DNA from: Setophaga petechia
Taxonomy: Eukaryota; Chordata; Aves; Passeriformes; Parulidae
DNA length: 64,000 bases
Assembly (NCBI GenBank): GCA_024362935.1
Contig: JANCRA010000005.1
Location: 23,830,235-23,894,234 of the forward strand
Direction of reading: 5' to 3'
Position 1 is the first letter of the stretch. Every line of letters begins with the position of its first letter. This document shows, one piece after another, positions 1 to 10,599 of this stretch. A model generated the notes under the pieces. It did no database searches, was not told where the DNA came from, and saw nothing but the letters and a program-made list of their open reading frames with translations. The position numbers and the translations under genes were made by a program.

Positions 1-2486
1 CTAAGCAGTGCAATGGGGTGGAAGAGCATCAAACACAGGTGCCAGCAGATTATCCAAAGCTTTGCTGAGATTAAAATCTTGTCTCAATATGAGTTATTGC
101 ATATTCTCTAAATAGAAATCTCCTTAGTGGTGGCTTTAAAATGTCTGCTTTTGTTTTCCTCTGAGAGAAAATAGCAGTTGAACCCCAGGCTGTGCACATA
201 AAAGCTTATGTGTTTGTTCCCTGTGGCCATCCAATCTGAACATTTTGCTAACATTTTGCACCTCCTAGCAAAACTACTGCTTCTGTTGGTGTTCCTTTAC
301 TGAAGAAGGTTAAAGCCAAAACACTCTTAAAGGGTTATACACAAAAATGGTCCTGATTAATCTCAGAACGCAGTTACTTGTTTAAGCAATATCCTGAGAA
401 CAAAACAAGAAAGGTTAAATCAATGATCCACAGGGATGGAAAAAGAGATTCAAATAATCATTAAATCTTATTACATAATGCGGCTTTGTTTTTACCTCTT
501 GGAGTGAGTTCACACCTGGATCTGTGCTTTAAGTGCTCCACAGTGAGCTGGGCACGATGGAGAATCATTTCCCATCACAGAACAGTGTAACTTCCACAGC
601 TGAAACTCTTGCTAAGCACTGTAAGTGTATATGAGGATATTCTGAGTTATACACATCAGCACATTGTAAAAGATTGCCTTCCTCTGCCGTTCCTGTTACC
701 GCTCCCTTTTTACCCCCCTGTCTGTCACTGTCAGCTCTACCATCATGTAAATGCCTAAGAGTGTGTGCCACCACATGTTACTGCTTTCCAGAGATGCTCC
801 TGGGACATTAACTATCACAGCTATGCATGTGATTATCCCAAAACTACACTGACATGATGTGCTTCTTCTCTGTTTCTTGAGGAGGTGTCTCAACCTCTAA
901 TCCACAAAGGAAAGGATAAGCATTAGATAGCACGCTTTGTTTGCCCTCTTTCACTGCAAGGATTCACAGAAAAGATGGTATCTTGTCATCCAAAAAAGCT
1001 TTTTTGTTCTCATATCACTTCCTGCAGAGTGTGATTTTATTGCCCTTCATTGTCTGGGGGAAATCTTAAAATTCACCTACAGGAGATATGGATATATCAA
1101 GACTCTAGGGCTGAAACCAAGCAGAATTGAGACATAAATAAACTGCAGTCATTTTCCAAGGACTTTCAAAGGCAAATGCCCATGAGGATCAAAAATATGT
1201 CCAAATCCCAAAATATTTTATTGTAAGTTCTTGTGCAAAATTAACTTTCTGTGATCTTTCAGGAGGGAAGATGCAAGCCTTGTTGAGGTGCTCAGTTTCA
1301 GAGGACTGATGGCTGTGACTCTAAGTGCCTGTGGGAGAAATGTGGACAAGGAATAGTCTCCACACTGTAGCCTGTCAGGCACCCCTTAGAGAAAGACTGG
1401 CTGTAGCGGAGTTTTGGCATGAGCAGGCAGTGATGCAACAGTTAAGGATGTTCTGGCTGGAGTAATCTTGCAGAGAGGCATCCCTAATGCTGAGCTTCAG
1501 CCCAAAGCTCTGGGTGGGACTATTTCTGGGGTGCTGGGACTGAAGCTGTGTGCCACAATGCACACTCACTTCTCTCATGTGCCAGGTAGATCTTTCCTGT
1601 TAATTTGTGATGACTCATGCCCAGGAAAACACTTCTCTTTGCAAATCATCTTTGAGCACAGAAATGTATGCCCAGTGTGTCCTAAAAACCTGTAGCTCTC
1701 TCATCTGACTTAGTCCTTCTGTCAGTTTTTTTCTCAGTGCTGAGCCTTTGCTTGGTTTATGTGGATTCCCAAGAGAGGAGGAACACGCTTGTAAATCACT
1801 GTTTTCTCTACAACTGAGCTCCAGTTACATGCCACTATGATAATATAAATATTTACTCATTTTGTCCCTCTTCACCCTCACAAATGGATAAGAGCATCTG
1901 GCCCTTTCTTAGTAGCCTATTGTCAGTTTGCTAGAGCATCCAGTTGTTTGTGTTCACTTGTACAGGAGAAATAACCCTGCTCTCCACTGCTTTGCAGAGT
2001 GGGGTCACTGCTGAAAGGGGGTGTTAAACCTCTCCTTCCAACAGGAGTGGGGAATTCTCACCTGGTCACTCCTCAGGTGCCTTGCAGATCTGTAGTTGAC
2101 AATTTCCCATGTGAAGCAGTGGAGAAGAAATCTATGACTTTTGTATTTCTGTATGTTTATCCTCAGACTTCATGCTGTGTTATTTACAGAATCTTTTTGG
2201 CAACACAAAAAAGCTCAAAACCAATGAAAAGACAATGAAGAATAAGATCTAGCATTTTTAAAACTGACTTTTTAAAAGTGGTGGAAGCAGAAATACAGAG
2301 TAGAACATTAAGATGTATTTTTTTAATATTTGTTTCAAACTATCATCTGTAGTTCTTCCGTATCCATGTCATCTCTAGGTAGACTGATGCTCTGTAAAAC
2401 TATCAGTAAAGAGAATGACTACATATTCTTTGCAAAATTAATTTAAAGGTTGCAGTTGTCCAGAATTGAGAAGCAACTGTCAGCAG
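1..2486. other. Intergenic sequence, no gene recognised
   Basis: AT-leaning unique sequence with stop codons in every frame. The open frames are short (under ~80 codons), mostly lack ATG starts and match no family I know. I see no repeat, RNA gene or CpG cluster here. Confidence 0.7.
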
Positions 2487-2532
2487 GTTGGGGTTTTTTT
2501 TGTTCAGTTTTCTTTTAAACTGGGGGGGGGGG
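2487..2532. repeat. T-rich tract followed by an 11-base G run
   Basis: A G4T8 stretch lies near 2490-2501, and an uninterrupted run of 11 G occupies 2522-2532. It is a low-complexity tract. The exact G count is prone to sequencing error. Confidence 0.8.
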
Positions 2533-3335
2533 TCAAGGTTCACAACAGCAAGAATCTCTACTTCTGATGGATTTGTACTTGTAAAATTATTTATTATTGA
2601 AAAGAGTTGGCAATTTCAGTTGGTGTCAGGCACTTACTCAATCTCAAGTAATTTATAGTCCACTTCTTCTACTATAGATCCACAAGTAGTTATAAGTTTC
2701 TTGGATCACCTTGATTTCCAATTTTCTGTTGCAAGTTTGGGGCAGCTCATTCAGTAGGTGCTGTGAGCAGACGCTCGGGAGCAGTAGTGAGGAGTCAGCC
2801 TGGCCAGGGGTTGGCAGCACTGCTGTATTCCCACCCTTGGGTTAAGGACTGAGGAAATGAGTGTCATGGTGTTCGTGTGTGTAGCACTTGAGGGCTCAGT
2901 AAAGGCCACAGCAGGGCAGTGTGTCACCTGTGCAGCTGGGGAGATGTAACAGCTTGATGCTGCTCGGGGGGGAAGGCTCACTCCCTCTGCCTACTGCTCT
3001 ATTTCTCTCTTCCCTTTGCTCTTGTTGGTGTGATCAGCTCCATCCTCTGATACAGATCTGGTGTCTGTGGGACTCAGTTTAGAAAACTCTTTTGTCACTG
3101 AACTGGCTACATTGGCTCATAGAAGACCTGACAAACACCTTCACACATGCAGGATAAGAAGCAGAAGCACACAGCCAGGAGAGAAAAAGGACAGGGAGAG
3201 AGGGGGAAAAGGAGCAGATGGAGACCCTCACTTTTCCTGCTGCAATGTGGTTCTGCATTGAGCCATCATGACTGGTGGCACTGCACTGTTTTCTGCTCCT
3301 TGTTAAATAGTCTGGGATGGATCTGCTGAAAACAC
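2533..3335. other. Intergenic sequence, no gene recognised
   Basis: Mixed-composition sequence with a purine-rich patch near 3170-3225. No convincing coding frame or repeat family was seen. Confidence 0.65.
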
Positions 3336-3338
3336 CAT

Positions 3339-3378
3339 TACCAGGCTAGATGAACCTTTGATCTGGCCCAGTATGGGG
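3339..3378 (+). repeat. Ancient CR1/L3-like LINE 3' end fragment
   Basis: The stretch from GGCTAGATGAACC through CCCAGTATGG matches the 3'-end signature of old CR1/L3-type LINEs as I remember it, in which a 'ctagatgga..ttggtctgacccagtatgg' motif precedes the terminal microsatellite. The terminal repeat itself is not visible, so this is a degraded relic. Its upstream limit is uncertain. The assignment rests on one motif and needs a repeat-library comparison. Confidence 0.55.
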
Positions 3379-3399
3379 CCACATTACATTTACAGTATT

Positions 3400-4900
3400 T
3401 TGTCCTTTTCCTCATCTTTAGCTTTGTGGGAATGGCAGAAGGGAAGTCTGGCTATCCTACTTTAGGTCTCTGAAAAAATGATCCCTGAGAGGTTTTCAGT
3501 GAAGCTGAATCCTCCCTGGATGGCTTAAGCCCATGTCATCCTATCCATTGCATTGTCCATCTGCAATGTGTTTCAGTCTCACTCCAAATTAACCCCAATG
3601 TGTCGCCTGTGCTCATCTCTCTGAAGAACAGACACACAATCCTGCTTAGTACTACATTTTCAGTTTGAAGAAAGGGCAGCTTTTGTATATCTGGCCAATA
3701 GAATTCTTTTAGTCAGCAACCAAACCAGCGAGAAAATATCCAGCCAAATACTGATATTCTCTAAGACCAGGTTGGAGGGAATTCTGTAAAAGGATTCACA
3801 GCAATATTTGGGAAGAAACAGACAAGAGTCCACATCAGACTCAGAGAAGGAGGCATTAGTGTGGCATCCTCTAGTGGCACAGGACTTCATGCATTAACCA
3901 TCAGAAGTTGCTTCTAAGAACCTTAGGGCTAACATTTATTTGAGAAAAAGATTTAGTATTTTCTATTAACTCCTTTTACAAAGGATTGAAATTGTTAAAT
4001 AGGCTTTATGCTAAAGGCAACTTAAGCAAGGCTTTGCTTTGTTTTGTTTCCAGTTAAGTGCAAGAGAGCATATCATCATTTCTTTGCATTGAGATGCAAA
4101 CTAGAGATAATATTCTTGACCATTATGGTGAGGTAGTTTACAAGAGACTGAAAACAAGCCTTTAGTGACATACAGACATTAGAATATTCAAGGAAGCAAA
4201 AAAAGAATTGCTCAGATATTTTGCTTCCTACAGGCAACTGAGAAGAAATGGAGCACCTGCTGGAAGTTCATTTGTGTGTATTGCTGCTGTGGTGGAGAGA
4301 TGGATGGCCACGGGGGCAGAGCTGCGCAGATGAGTGGGAGGAGTGGGGGAGGACGTGAAACAAGGTAACCCAGAGCCATTTCTGTGCTCATTTGCCTCCT
4401 GCATTCCCAATCAACTTCCAAAATAAATTAGAGAAGATGAAGAATATCTCCAACTTCCACCAGCTGCCAGTTGCCTTGCACAATTAAAATGTGCAGAGAG
4501 GTGCTGCTGTGCTCCATGGTCTGCAGGGGCTGTGCAAGCTGACAGCACTTACTGCTGTATCCTCAGCAGACCCCTCTGCTGCCGTCCAGGACAATGCCAT
4601 GCTCGCACAGCTCAGGGCTCTGTCTGTGGGTGCTCTGTCCTGCTCTGGAATTGCAGTAATGTCTCAGCACAAATTTGTTTTTCTCCATCTCTGTCCTCAG
4701 TCCAGCCCAGCACATACATAATTGAAAATGGCACAGAGGAGTTGCTGTAAAGTCAGCAATGAAGTGATGGCAATGAAGTGACTCTCTTCTCCTTTGCAAA
4801 AGTTGTCTGGTTTTGGGGGCAGAAAAGATGGGCATGCCCTTTTATTGTGTGTTCAATAGAGAAAATTGTTATTAGATGATGAAAATAAGAAAGCTAACAC
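3400..4900. other. Intergenic sequence, no gene recognised
   Basis: Unique sequence with only short, overlapping, unconvincing frames on both strands. Nothing further is recognised. Confidence 0.65.
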
Positions 4901-4904
4901 CCCT

Positions 4905-4997
4905 AAAAAAAAAAAAAAACAAAACCAAAAAACCAAAAAAAAAAAACAAAAACAAAAACAAAAAACCCCAAAACAAACAAAAACTAAAAAAAACCCC
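4905..4997. repeat. A-rich low-complexity tract
   Basis: About 93 bp of nearly pure A with scattered C (A runs separated by C, CC or CCCC). It begins with 15 consecutive A. It could be an old retroposed poly-A tail, but no element body is recognisable upstream, so it is called simple repeat. Confidence 0.85.
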
Positions 4998-5096
4998 TAT
5001 CTTCACATTTGCATTTATTTGAAAAACAGTCTTTCTCCCGTATTTTAGACATGAAGCAGTAATGCTCTGTGTGCTCCATTTATTACCATATAAGTA

Positions 5097-5101
<5 letters not shown>

Positions 5102-5133
<32 letters not shown>

Positions 5134-5157
5134 CATATATATGTATATATGTGTGTA
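5102..5157. repeat. (TA)n microsatellite with impure 3' part
   Basis: About 15 uninterrupted AT units (5102-5131) are followed by an interrupted AT/GT stretch. The dinucleotide array makes meaningless alternating Ile-Tyr frames. Probably length-variable. Confidence 0.95.
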
Positions 5158-6272
5158 CTGGAGGATTACAAAGCATGATACAAATTATACAATTATACAC
5201 ACACACAAAAAAGAAAGAAAAAAATATCTTTCGCTAGATTGTGTCATTCTGTTTAATAAACTGGCAGAAATAAATATCTATATTGACATCACATCTTCTC
5301 AGCCCTACACGTGGCTCGGCTCCACAGTCGGTTCCTGCCGGTCGTGCCCACCAGGAGATGGCACTGGAGAACCTGTCCTGCAGACAGACCCGGGAAGGCA
5401 AAAACGCCGATTCACAAACCGGCTCTGTGCTTGAGAACATGAAATTATCCGAAACGTGTCTCTCCTCCGTAGTACTTGCTTTTAGGAAGGACTTAAGGCT
5501 TTGAATTTTTGCGTTTTTTTCTCAAACATGATGAAGAAGAGGCTAAAAGGAAACCCACCACAGCGCCCAGTGAATGCCATGTGGGTTTGCCTAGCGAAAC
5601 ACATTGTAGTTTTCTCAAGTAAGTCCTATAACACTCATAAGCTTTCAAATAGAAGATCTTATGAGCAAAAAGGATTTTCCCTTATATAATTATTATTTAT
5701 AACACCTGTTTTCTGAATGAACAATCAGTTCATTCAAAGTTATTTAGAATAGAACTAAAATTGTGACTGAAAAAAAAGGCACTTGAGCAACTTATGTTGG
5801 AAACCTTTTCAGACTTTAATAAAAAATGCAAAAGATTTTCTAGTGACATGAACATTTCCACGTTTTAAACACTTATCTGATATATACTAAATCTTTCTTT
5901 GGATTCTTGAAGAATTCCAGTAAATTCATACTCCTGTCTTAAAATGCAGAACAATGCTTTCAGATAGGTTTCCACTATTGAATGACAGCTGAAGGGATGT
6001 AAATCTTTCAGATTTAGCAGCACAGACATGAGAAGAAATTAGCCATATATAGTATTTTGGGGGAAAAGTCTAGTTACTTAAGAAAATGTAGAGAATACAA
6101 GATGGAAACTTGCTGACAACCTCTTTCTCTCCAATAGCTGTTACTTCTCGTGAAGATTGATGAAAATGTCTTCAACACGATCTAAATGGCACTTATGCCT
6201 CAGGGTTCACTTCGTGTCTTTTGATGCGTCCCTGATCGGGCTTTGTTTTGGGAGGTGTGATGGTATAGGACC

Positions 6273-6339
6273 ATTAACCGTTACCAGTAAGTGCTAATGT
6301 TAATTACATTAAGCACAATCCTCCAGTTGGTCCATCTGT
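6273..6339. promoter_or_regulatory. Cluster of candidate factor sites (MYB, paired homeodomain, E-box)
   Basis: Inside the CpG-rich zone lie TAACCGTTA (about 6273-6282; MYB-type YAACNG on both strands), TAATTACATTA (6302-6312; a TAAT-N3-ATTA paired homeodomain site) and CCATCTG (6333-6339; the E-box form preferred by NeuroD/neurogenin bHLH factors). The motifs are directly visible. Single motifs like these occur by chance, so function is inference based on their spacing and location. Confidence 0.25.
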
Positions 6340-7030
6340 TACTCATTTTTTATGTGCTACCTATTATTGTTCGGGGTTTTCTCTGTGCTCCGGGAAGATA
6401 TCTTCTAGCTTTCTTCTTGGCTTTATTTAAAACATGCTAACTGATGTATGCCTCGCTGAAATACTTTAACACATTTCAAATTTAGTTTTCATTTTCTAGG
6501 GATTTTTAAAATATTATTTTTGCCCGTGGTTTTAGTATTTAGTTATGCCGTTGCACCTGAATGTATAGCTTAGTAAACCACTTTGGCATCTTGTATTTCA
6601 TATAGCGTGCATCTTGAAAATGATCAGTGTCACATTTTCAGATGAATTTGGGCAGTTTTCATCACATTTCAATATCACAGTTGATACCTTTGCTATCATT
6701 GTGTGCAAATTGCATAGGTTTCCGTTTCCCTCGCTGTATTTCCCTTTATTTTTCGGGCAATTCTAAACCGAAATTTATATTTTCGGTGTTATTCATCTGC
6801 TGCTTTACTTCTGATCGCACTCAGCCGCGGCAGGGACAGGGACAGCTTGCTGATCTCCAGCTCTCGGCCCGCAGCGCTTCGCGCACCACAGCTAATTACT
6901 GCAGAGTCACGAACCGACACACAGCGGTCAGATTAGGATTTAGATAATTGCGGTGTGTTTAAACTGGGGCTCCTGGCTGCTGCAGCCGCCTCCCGGCAGC
7001 GGTGCGGGGCCGGGACAGGAGAGGGAGAGG

Positions 7031-7250
7031 AGCCGGGGAAAGGACGGGTGAGGAGCCGGGGAAAGGACGGGAGAGGAGCCGGAGAAAGGACGGGTGAGGA
7101 GCCGGAGAAAGGATGGGTGAGGAGCCGGAGAAAGGATGGGTGAGGAGCCGGGGAAGGAACGGGTGAGGAGCCTGGGCACGAACGGGAGCGGGGCCGGGGC
7201 ACGAACGGGAGCGGAGCCGGGGCACGAACGAGAGCGGAGCCGGGCAGCAC
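7031..7250 (+). repeat. 23-bp GC-rich minisatellite, about 9.5 copies
   Basis: The AGCC(G/T)GG anchor recurs at 7031, 7054, 7077, 7100, 7123, 7146, 7169, (7192) and then 7215 and 7238, a strict 23-bp period with no indels. Two blocks differ: the first units carry a GAAAGGA(C/T)GGGT core and the last three carry CACGAACGGGAG. The unit is strongly G/purine-biased on the plus strand. Because 23 is not a multiple of 3, all frames read through with a 69-bp (23-codon) period, which explains the long Pro/Ser-rich open frames on the minus strand. They are not genes. Confidence 0.95.
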
Positions 7251-7271
7251 AGGGCGCTCAGCTCCCCCTCC

Positions 7272-7286
7272 CGGGCAGGGGGCACT
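7272..7286 (+). promoter_or_regulatory. Candidate CTCF motif
   Basis: CGGGCAGGGGGCACT matches 13 of 15 positions of the consensus core CCASYAGRKGGCRSY, including the whole AGGGGGC centre. It lies 22 bp after the minisatellite, in the most GC-rich part of the CpG zone. GC-rich DNA gives chance matches, so occupancy is inferred, not shown. Confidence 0.35.
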
Positions 7287-7399
7287 CGCCGCCCCGGGGG
7301 AGGCTCCTCCGGCCGGTCCCCTCCGCCTTCGGGTCCCTCTGCCCTTCCCGGACTGCCAGCCCACTGCCTGGCGGCCGGACAACGTCGCAGAAAATCCGA

Positions 7400-8324
7400 G
7401 TAACTGGGTTTGGGACGGGTTTAACCAGTTCAGGACAAGTTCTGGAAAATCAGATCTCAGCAGGTTTCCTGTGGTGACTTGAGATCAATCAATCAATCCA
7501 AAACAATCACATAGGAAAATAATTTAATACCTTTTTTATTAATTTCCACCTAAGTCTTGTGTTCCTTCTTATGGGCTTACACCTACAGATAGACCTAAGG
7601 GGACATGGAATACTGAGCAGCACATTTCTCTCTCCTATCTGTAGGATGCTCTGAGGCAAGTTCAAGGCTGGGCTTGAATGTTGTACTTCTATTTTGCAGG
7701 AATTGTAGGTGATCTTGAGTTTTCTAGAAGTCCAAGAGCACAAGGAGGTAGCACAGTAGGGTTCATGGATGAATCTCCCCTGCAGTGTTTGGCAAAGTTA
7801 CATGAGATCATCAGGGACTGGCCTCATGAACCTGGTGCCTTATTCCTAATTTTCAGGCAGGAGTGGTGTTACTCTGCTTTTGTGAAGGCTTTAGGGGAAT
7901 ATGAGACACCTAGGACTGCAGGATCAGGTTTATGTGCTCTTGCACGGTCTCTTCAGAGAGGAGAAAGTGTGGCACAAAATGAAGGTTTCACCTGAAATTT
8001 TGGATAGCTCTCCTGGGAGTTAGGGTCAAGACTTGGTTTTGGGTAGCCATACAAATAAATACCGAGTTAGGAAGTTAGGAGAAGCTAATGTGATATTTTT
8101 AATTTTGGAGTAATTTTAGCAAGAGTTTATCTTATCTATTTCAAGGCTCTAGTTCCAGAGTAGAGAGCAGTACCATGCATTTCAAAGTGCACACAGGGCT
8201 AGTACTGATGGATGTGATATACTTCAAAGTACCCATGAGTTTCTGGGCTTTGGCTAGGGCTAGTGTTAAGGTTTGAAATTCTGCAGGACCAGGTTAGGAT
8301 CTGCAGGTTACTTTGGGCTATTAG
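7400..8324. other. Intergenic sequence, no gene recognised
   Basis: CpG density falls back to background after ~7415. A plus-strand frame of ~105 codons (7678-7995) begins without ATG and resembles no family I recognise. No repeat is evident. Confidence 0.6.
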
Positions 8325-8590
8325 ATGACGCCTGTCGCAGTTAGCCGGGGATCTGCAGTGCTGCATTTATGGAGTTTAAGTTTTTGGGCAGCAGGTGGTG
8401 CCTGGCCACCAGGATGCCGCAGGGGCCGTGAGCCGCAGGGCTCGCTGTGGCTCCGCGGCGCGGCTGCCCGCGGCTCACCGGGGGCTCTCCGCAGCTACAG
8501 GGGCTTGTCCTTGTGCAAATCACCACGAAAACTGGCATCTCTTGGAGGAGGGAACGTGAATGTGGCTGCGTTTGAAGCAAATCACGATCA
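8325..8590. promoter_or_regulatory. Small CpG island
   Basis: About 20 CpGs lie in ~270 bp, densest at 8413-8490 (CCGCGG, GGCGCGG, CCGCGGC). It is a separate island 0.9 kb right of the larger CpG zone. It contains a GC hairpin (8428-8478). No exon, start codon context or splice-site pair is convincing. Confidence 0.5.
8428..8478. repeat. GC-rich hairpin in the small CpG island
   Basis: Left arm GTGAGCCGCAGGG (8428-8440) pairs with right arm CCCGCGGCTCAC (8467-8478). This gives 12 base pairs with one bulged A and a 26-nt loop that itself holds CCGCGG. The structure is directly visible; its role is unknown. Confidence 0.6.
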
Positions 8591-8599
8591 GGATGCTTA

Positions 8600-10360
8600 T
8601 GATAAGGAGTATCAGAAGTTATAGGAGAGAACTCTCCCCCTGCCTCTCGGCCAGGCTAAGCTGCTGACACATCCAGTCAGAAAAGCAGGACGGGGAATCC
8701 ACATCCAGAAAGCACACACACACAAAGATCAGAGGGTGCTGGGGATTTGCAGGCTCCTGTGGACATCCATGGGCTGGACACCCCAGGAAAAGTGCTGAGT
8801 CCAGTGGTTTCCAGCTCATCTTGCTTGGCCACAGCATCTTGAGGTGAGAGTTTGCCCTCAGTGCTCTCCTTTCCATTGCCATGAGCTACGATAATGTTTT
8901 CAGACTTGCACAAGAGACTTGGGAGGCTATGTCCTGTTTCAGGAGGTGACATGATTAACCAGAAGGACAGGGATGTCCTCCTGTGGCAGGCAGAGCAGTC
9001 CCCAGCCCAGCACTGCCTGGGAAGCCGTGGTAACATGATGCTCTGCCTTCTCCCACTCTGCCAAGAAAGAGAAGCTCAGCAGGGGAGTGTGCAGTACTGG
9101 CACTGGCAGGAACAGCAATGTGAAGCTGCAGCCAGGCAAGACAAATTAGGAAATGAAAATCGTGAAACAATAGACAGTGCTTTGCTTCCAAAATGTGCCA
9201 TGGAAATAGATAGGCTGTGAAAGTTTCTTTGTTTCTTCATTCCTGCTGAAGATTTTAATTTTGATCAAAAAAACTATCTCAAAGGAGTGGAAGGATATTT
9301 CTTTGGTTTGTTGGGAAGTCTGTAAAGGCACCTTAGATAAATGCTAGCAGTAAGAGACTGAGAATCTAACAATGCTTGGAAACAAAAAAAGTCATCAGGA
9401 ATATTTTTTGCTTACTATACCCTGAAAAATAAAAGCAGTGGTGTCACTGACATGCAGTCCCTGACAGCTGCTGGCAGGGCAGAGGCAGGTCTCTCTCCTT
9501 TGGGGCCATTGGCCATGCTCACCTCCCGGGATGCAGAGCCCCGAGGCAGCACCCCGGCATGTCAGCGTGTGGCCAGAGGAGGTGACCCTCGACTAGCAGG
9601 TGCACTCGGGTTCCCTCATACAGAGAGGGGAGTTACATCTACAAGCTATATCTCTGACATGTGTAATAACATAACACCACCAGAAAAGAGAAGGATTTTC
9701 TCTGAAGCAGCCTCCACTGGCAGCTGCCATGTGCTGTGTTTGGCCCTGTAACACAAAGCAGATCCCTGCCCGTGCTGGAGGCAGTGACTCCTGCATACCT
9801 TGCAGCTTATGGCAGCAGCTGAGTACTTGGGGGTGTGCTTCTGCCTGCATAGTTAACAAACACAAACCCATTTAAATTGTTGAGAAGTTTTAAATCTAAA
9901 TTTCTATTTAAATTATTCCCTTGTTAATTGGAAATACATTTTGTTTTCTAAAAGTACTGATATTACCTTGGTAGAACATAATCGATCTCGGCACTTGGAA
10001 GAAGCCTTAGAGGTTTCTTTGACATTGAAAAATTTCAAAATTGATTTTCAAAAATTTTCAAAATTAAACTGTTTTCATTTAGATGCCAAGGAGCTGATTA
10101 AAATTATTTGTCCCTGCAATTCCTGTAGGAATTGGGTATTTTCCCGATACGTGGTGTTTTCACTGCTGACACTTGGTGGTGCTGCAGCTAACAGGTTCAT
10201 ATTTTTCTGCTGCTCTTTCTTTGCTGGGACTTGTTTACTCCTCTCCTCCATTTGCCGATATGCTTGTGCCGCCGCCGAGGTCCCAGAGAAAAACTTTATT
10301 CACATTCCTGAGGAGCTACAACCCAGTTTTCAGCAGTTCTTAAGTGAATAATGAAAACTG
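8600..10360. other. Intergenic sequence with a minor CpG cluster
   Basis: The only compositional feature is a small group of CpGs at about 9526-9612. A ~136-codon plus-strand frame at 9941-10351 starts at TTG, has no recognisable domain and sits in AT-rich sequence. It is treated as chance. Confidence 0.6.
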
Positions 10361-10361
10361 G

Positions 10362-10380
10362 AACAACAACAACAACAACA
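10362..10380. repeat. (AAC)6 microsatellite
   Basis: Six uninterrupted AAC units. Confidence 0.9.
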
Positions 10381-10499
10381 CAACTGCATTTATGGTGCAT
10401 TTCCTCTCAGAATGCATAAGCATCATTCAAGTGAAGAAGAGCAAACACAGGCAAGATCCTGTAATTATAAGCATCAGCACAGACAGCTTCCCTTTTTGG

Positions 10500-10560
10500 G
10501 AAGCTCCAAAAAGGACTTTGAGAGATCATGGAGTCCATCCTCTTCATGAAGGAGCAAGGA
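10500..10560 (-). repeat. Possible CR1 3'-end fragment, minus strand
   Basis: Read on the minus strand, GGACTCCATGATCTCTC followed by AAAGTCCTTTT resembles the CR1 end 'ggacttgatgatcttagaggtcttttccaacc'. About 40 bp is similar, with several differences and no terminal octamer repeat. An uncertain, old fragment. Confidence 0.4.
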
Positions 10561-10599
10561 TAGCTGGAGGTCTGCCCAGCTTTCACTGGAACAGCAGTG

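Larger units (their letters stand above)
5290..7400. promoter_or_regulatory. Broad CpG-rich (probably unmethylated) zone
   Basis: By eye I count roughly 45 CpG dinucleotides between 5.29 and 6.95 kb, although much of that stretch is AT-rich. An ordinary kilobase elsewhere in the window, such as 17.04-18.00 kb, has about three. From ~6.81 kb the composition also becomes GC-rich and forms a classical CpG island that includes a minisatellite. CpG retention in AT-rich vertebrate DNA usually reflects germline hypomethylation, as at promoters, developmental enhancers and methylation valleys. No coding exon is recognisable. The role could be a distal regulatory element or an unannotated noncoding promoter. 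Confidence 0.6.

Noticed and set aside
5069..5434. 121-codon frame with alternating Ile-Tyr
   Set aside because: Its N-terminal half is the (TA)n microsatellite and it has no ATG context of note.
6933..7382. Long Pro/Ser/Arg-rich open frames on the minus strand and matching plus-strand frames
   Set aside because: They are produced by the 23-bp minisatellite: peptide periods are exactly 23 residues (69 bp) and all phases stay open.
1..9000. NEUROD1 coding exon
   Set aside because: Expected from mammalian gene order to the left of ITPRID2, but no frame of suitable length or with a bHLH signature exists on either strand in the window.
9941..10351. 136-codon plus-strand frame with hydrophobic stretches
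   Set aside because: Begins at TTG, sits in AT-rich sequence, has no recognisable domain and no flanking exons or promoter.
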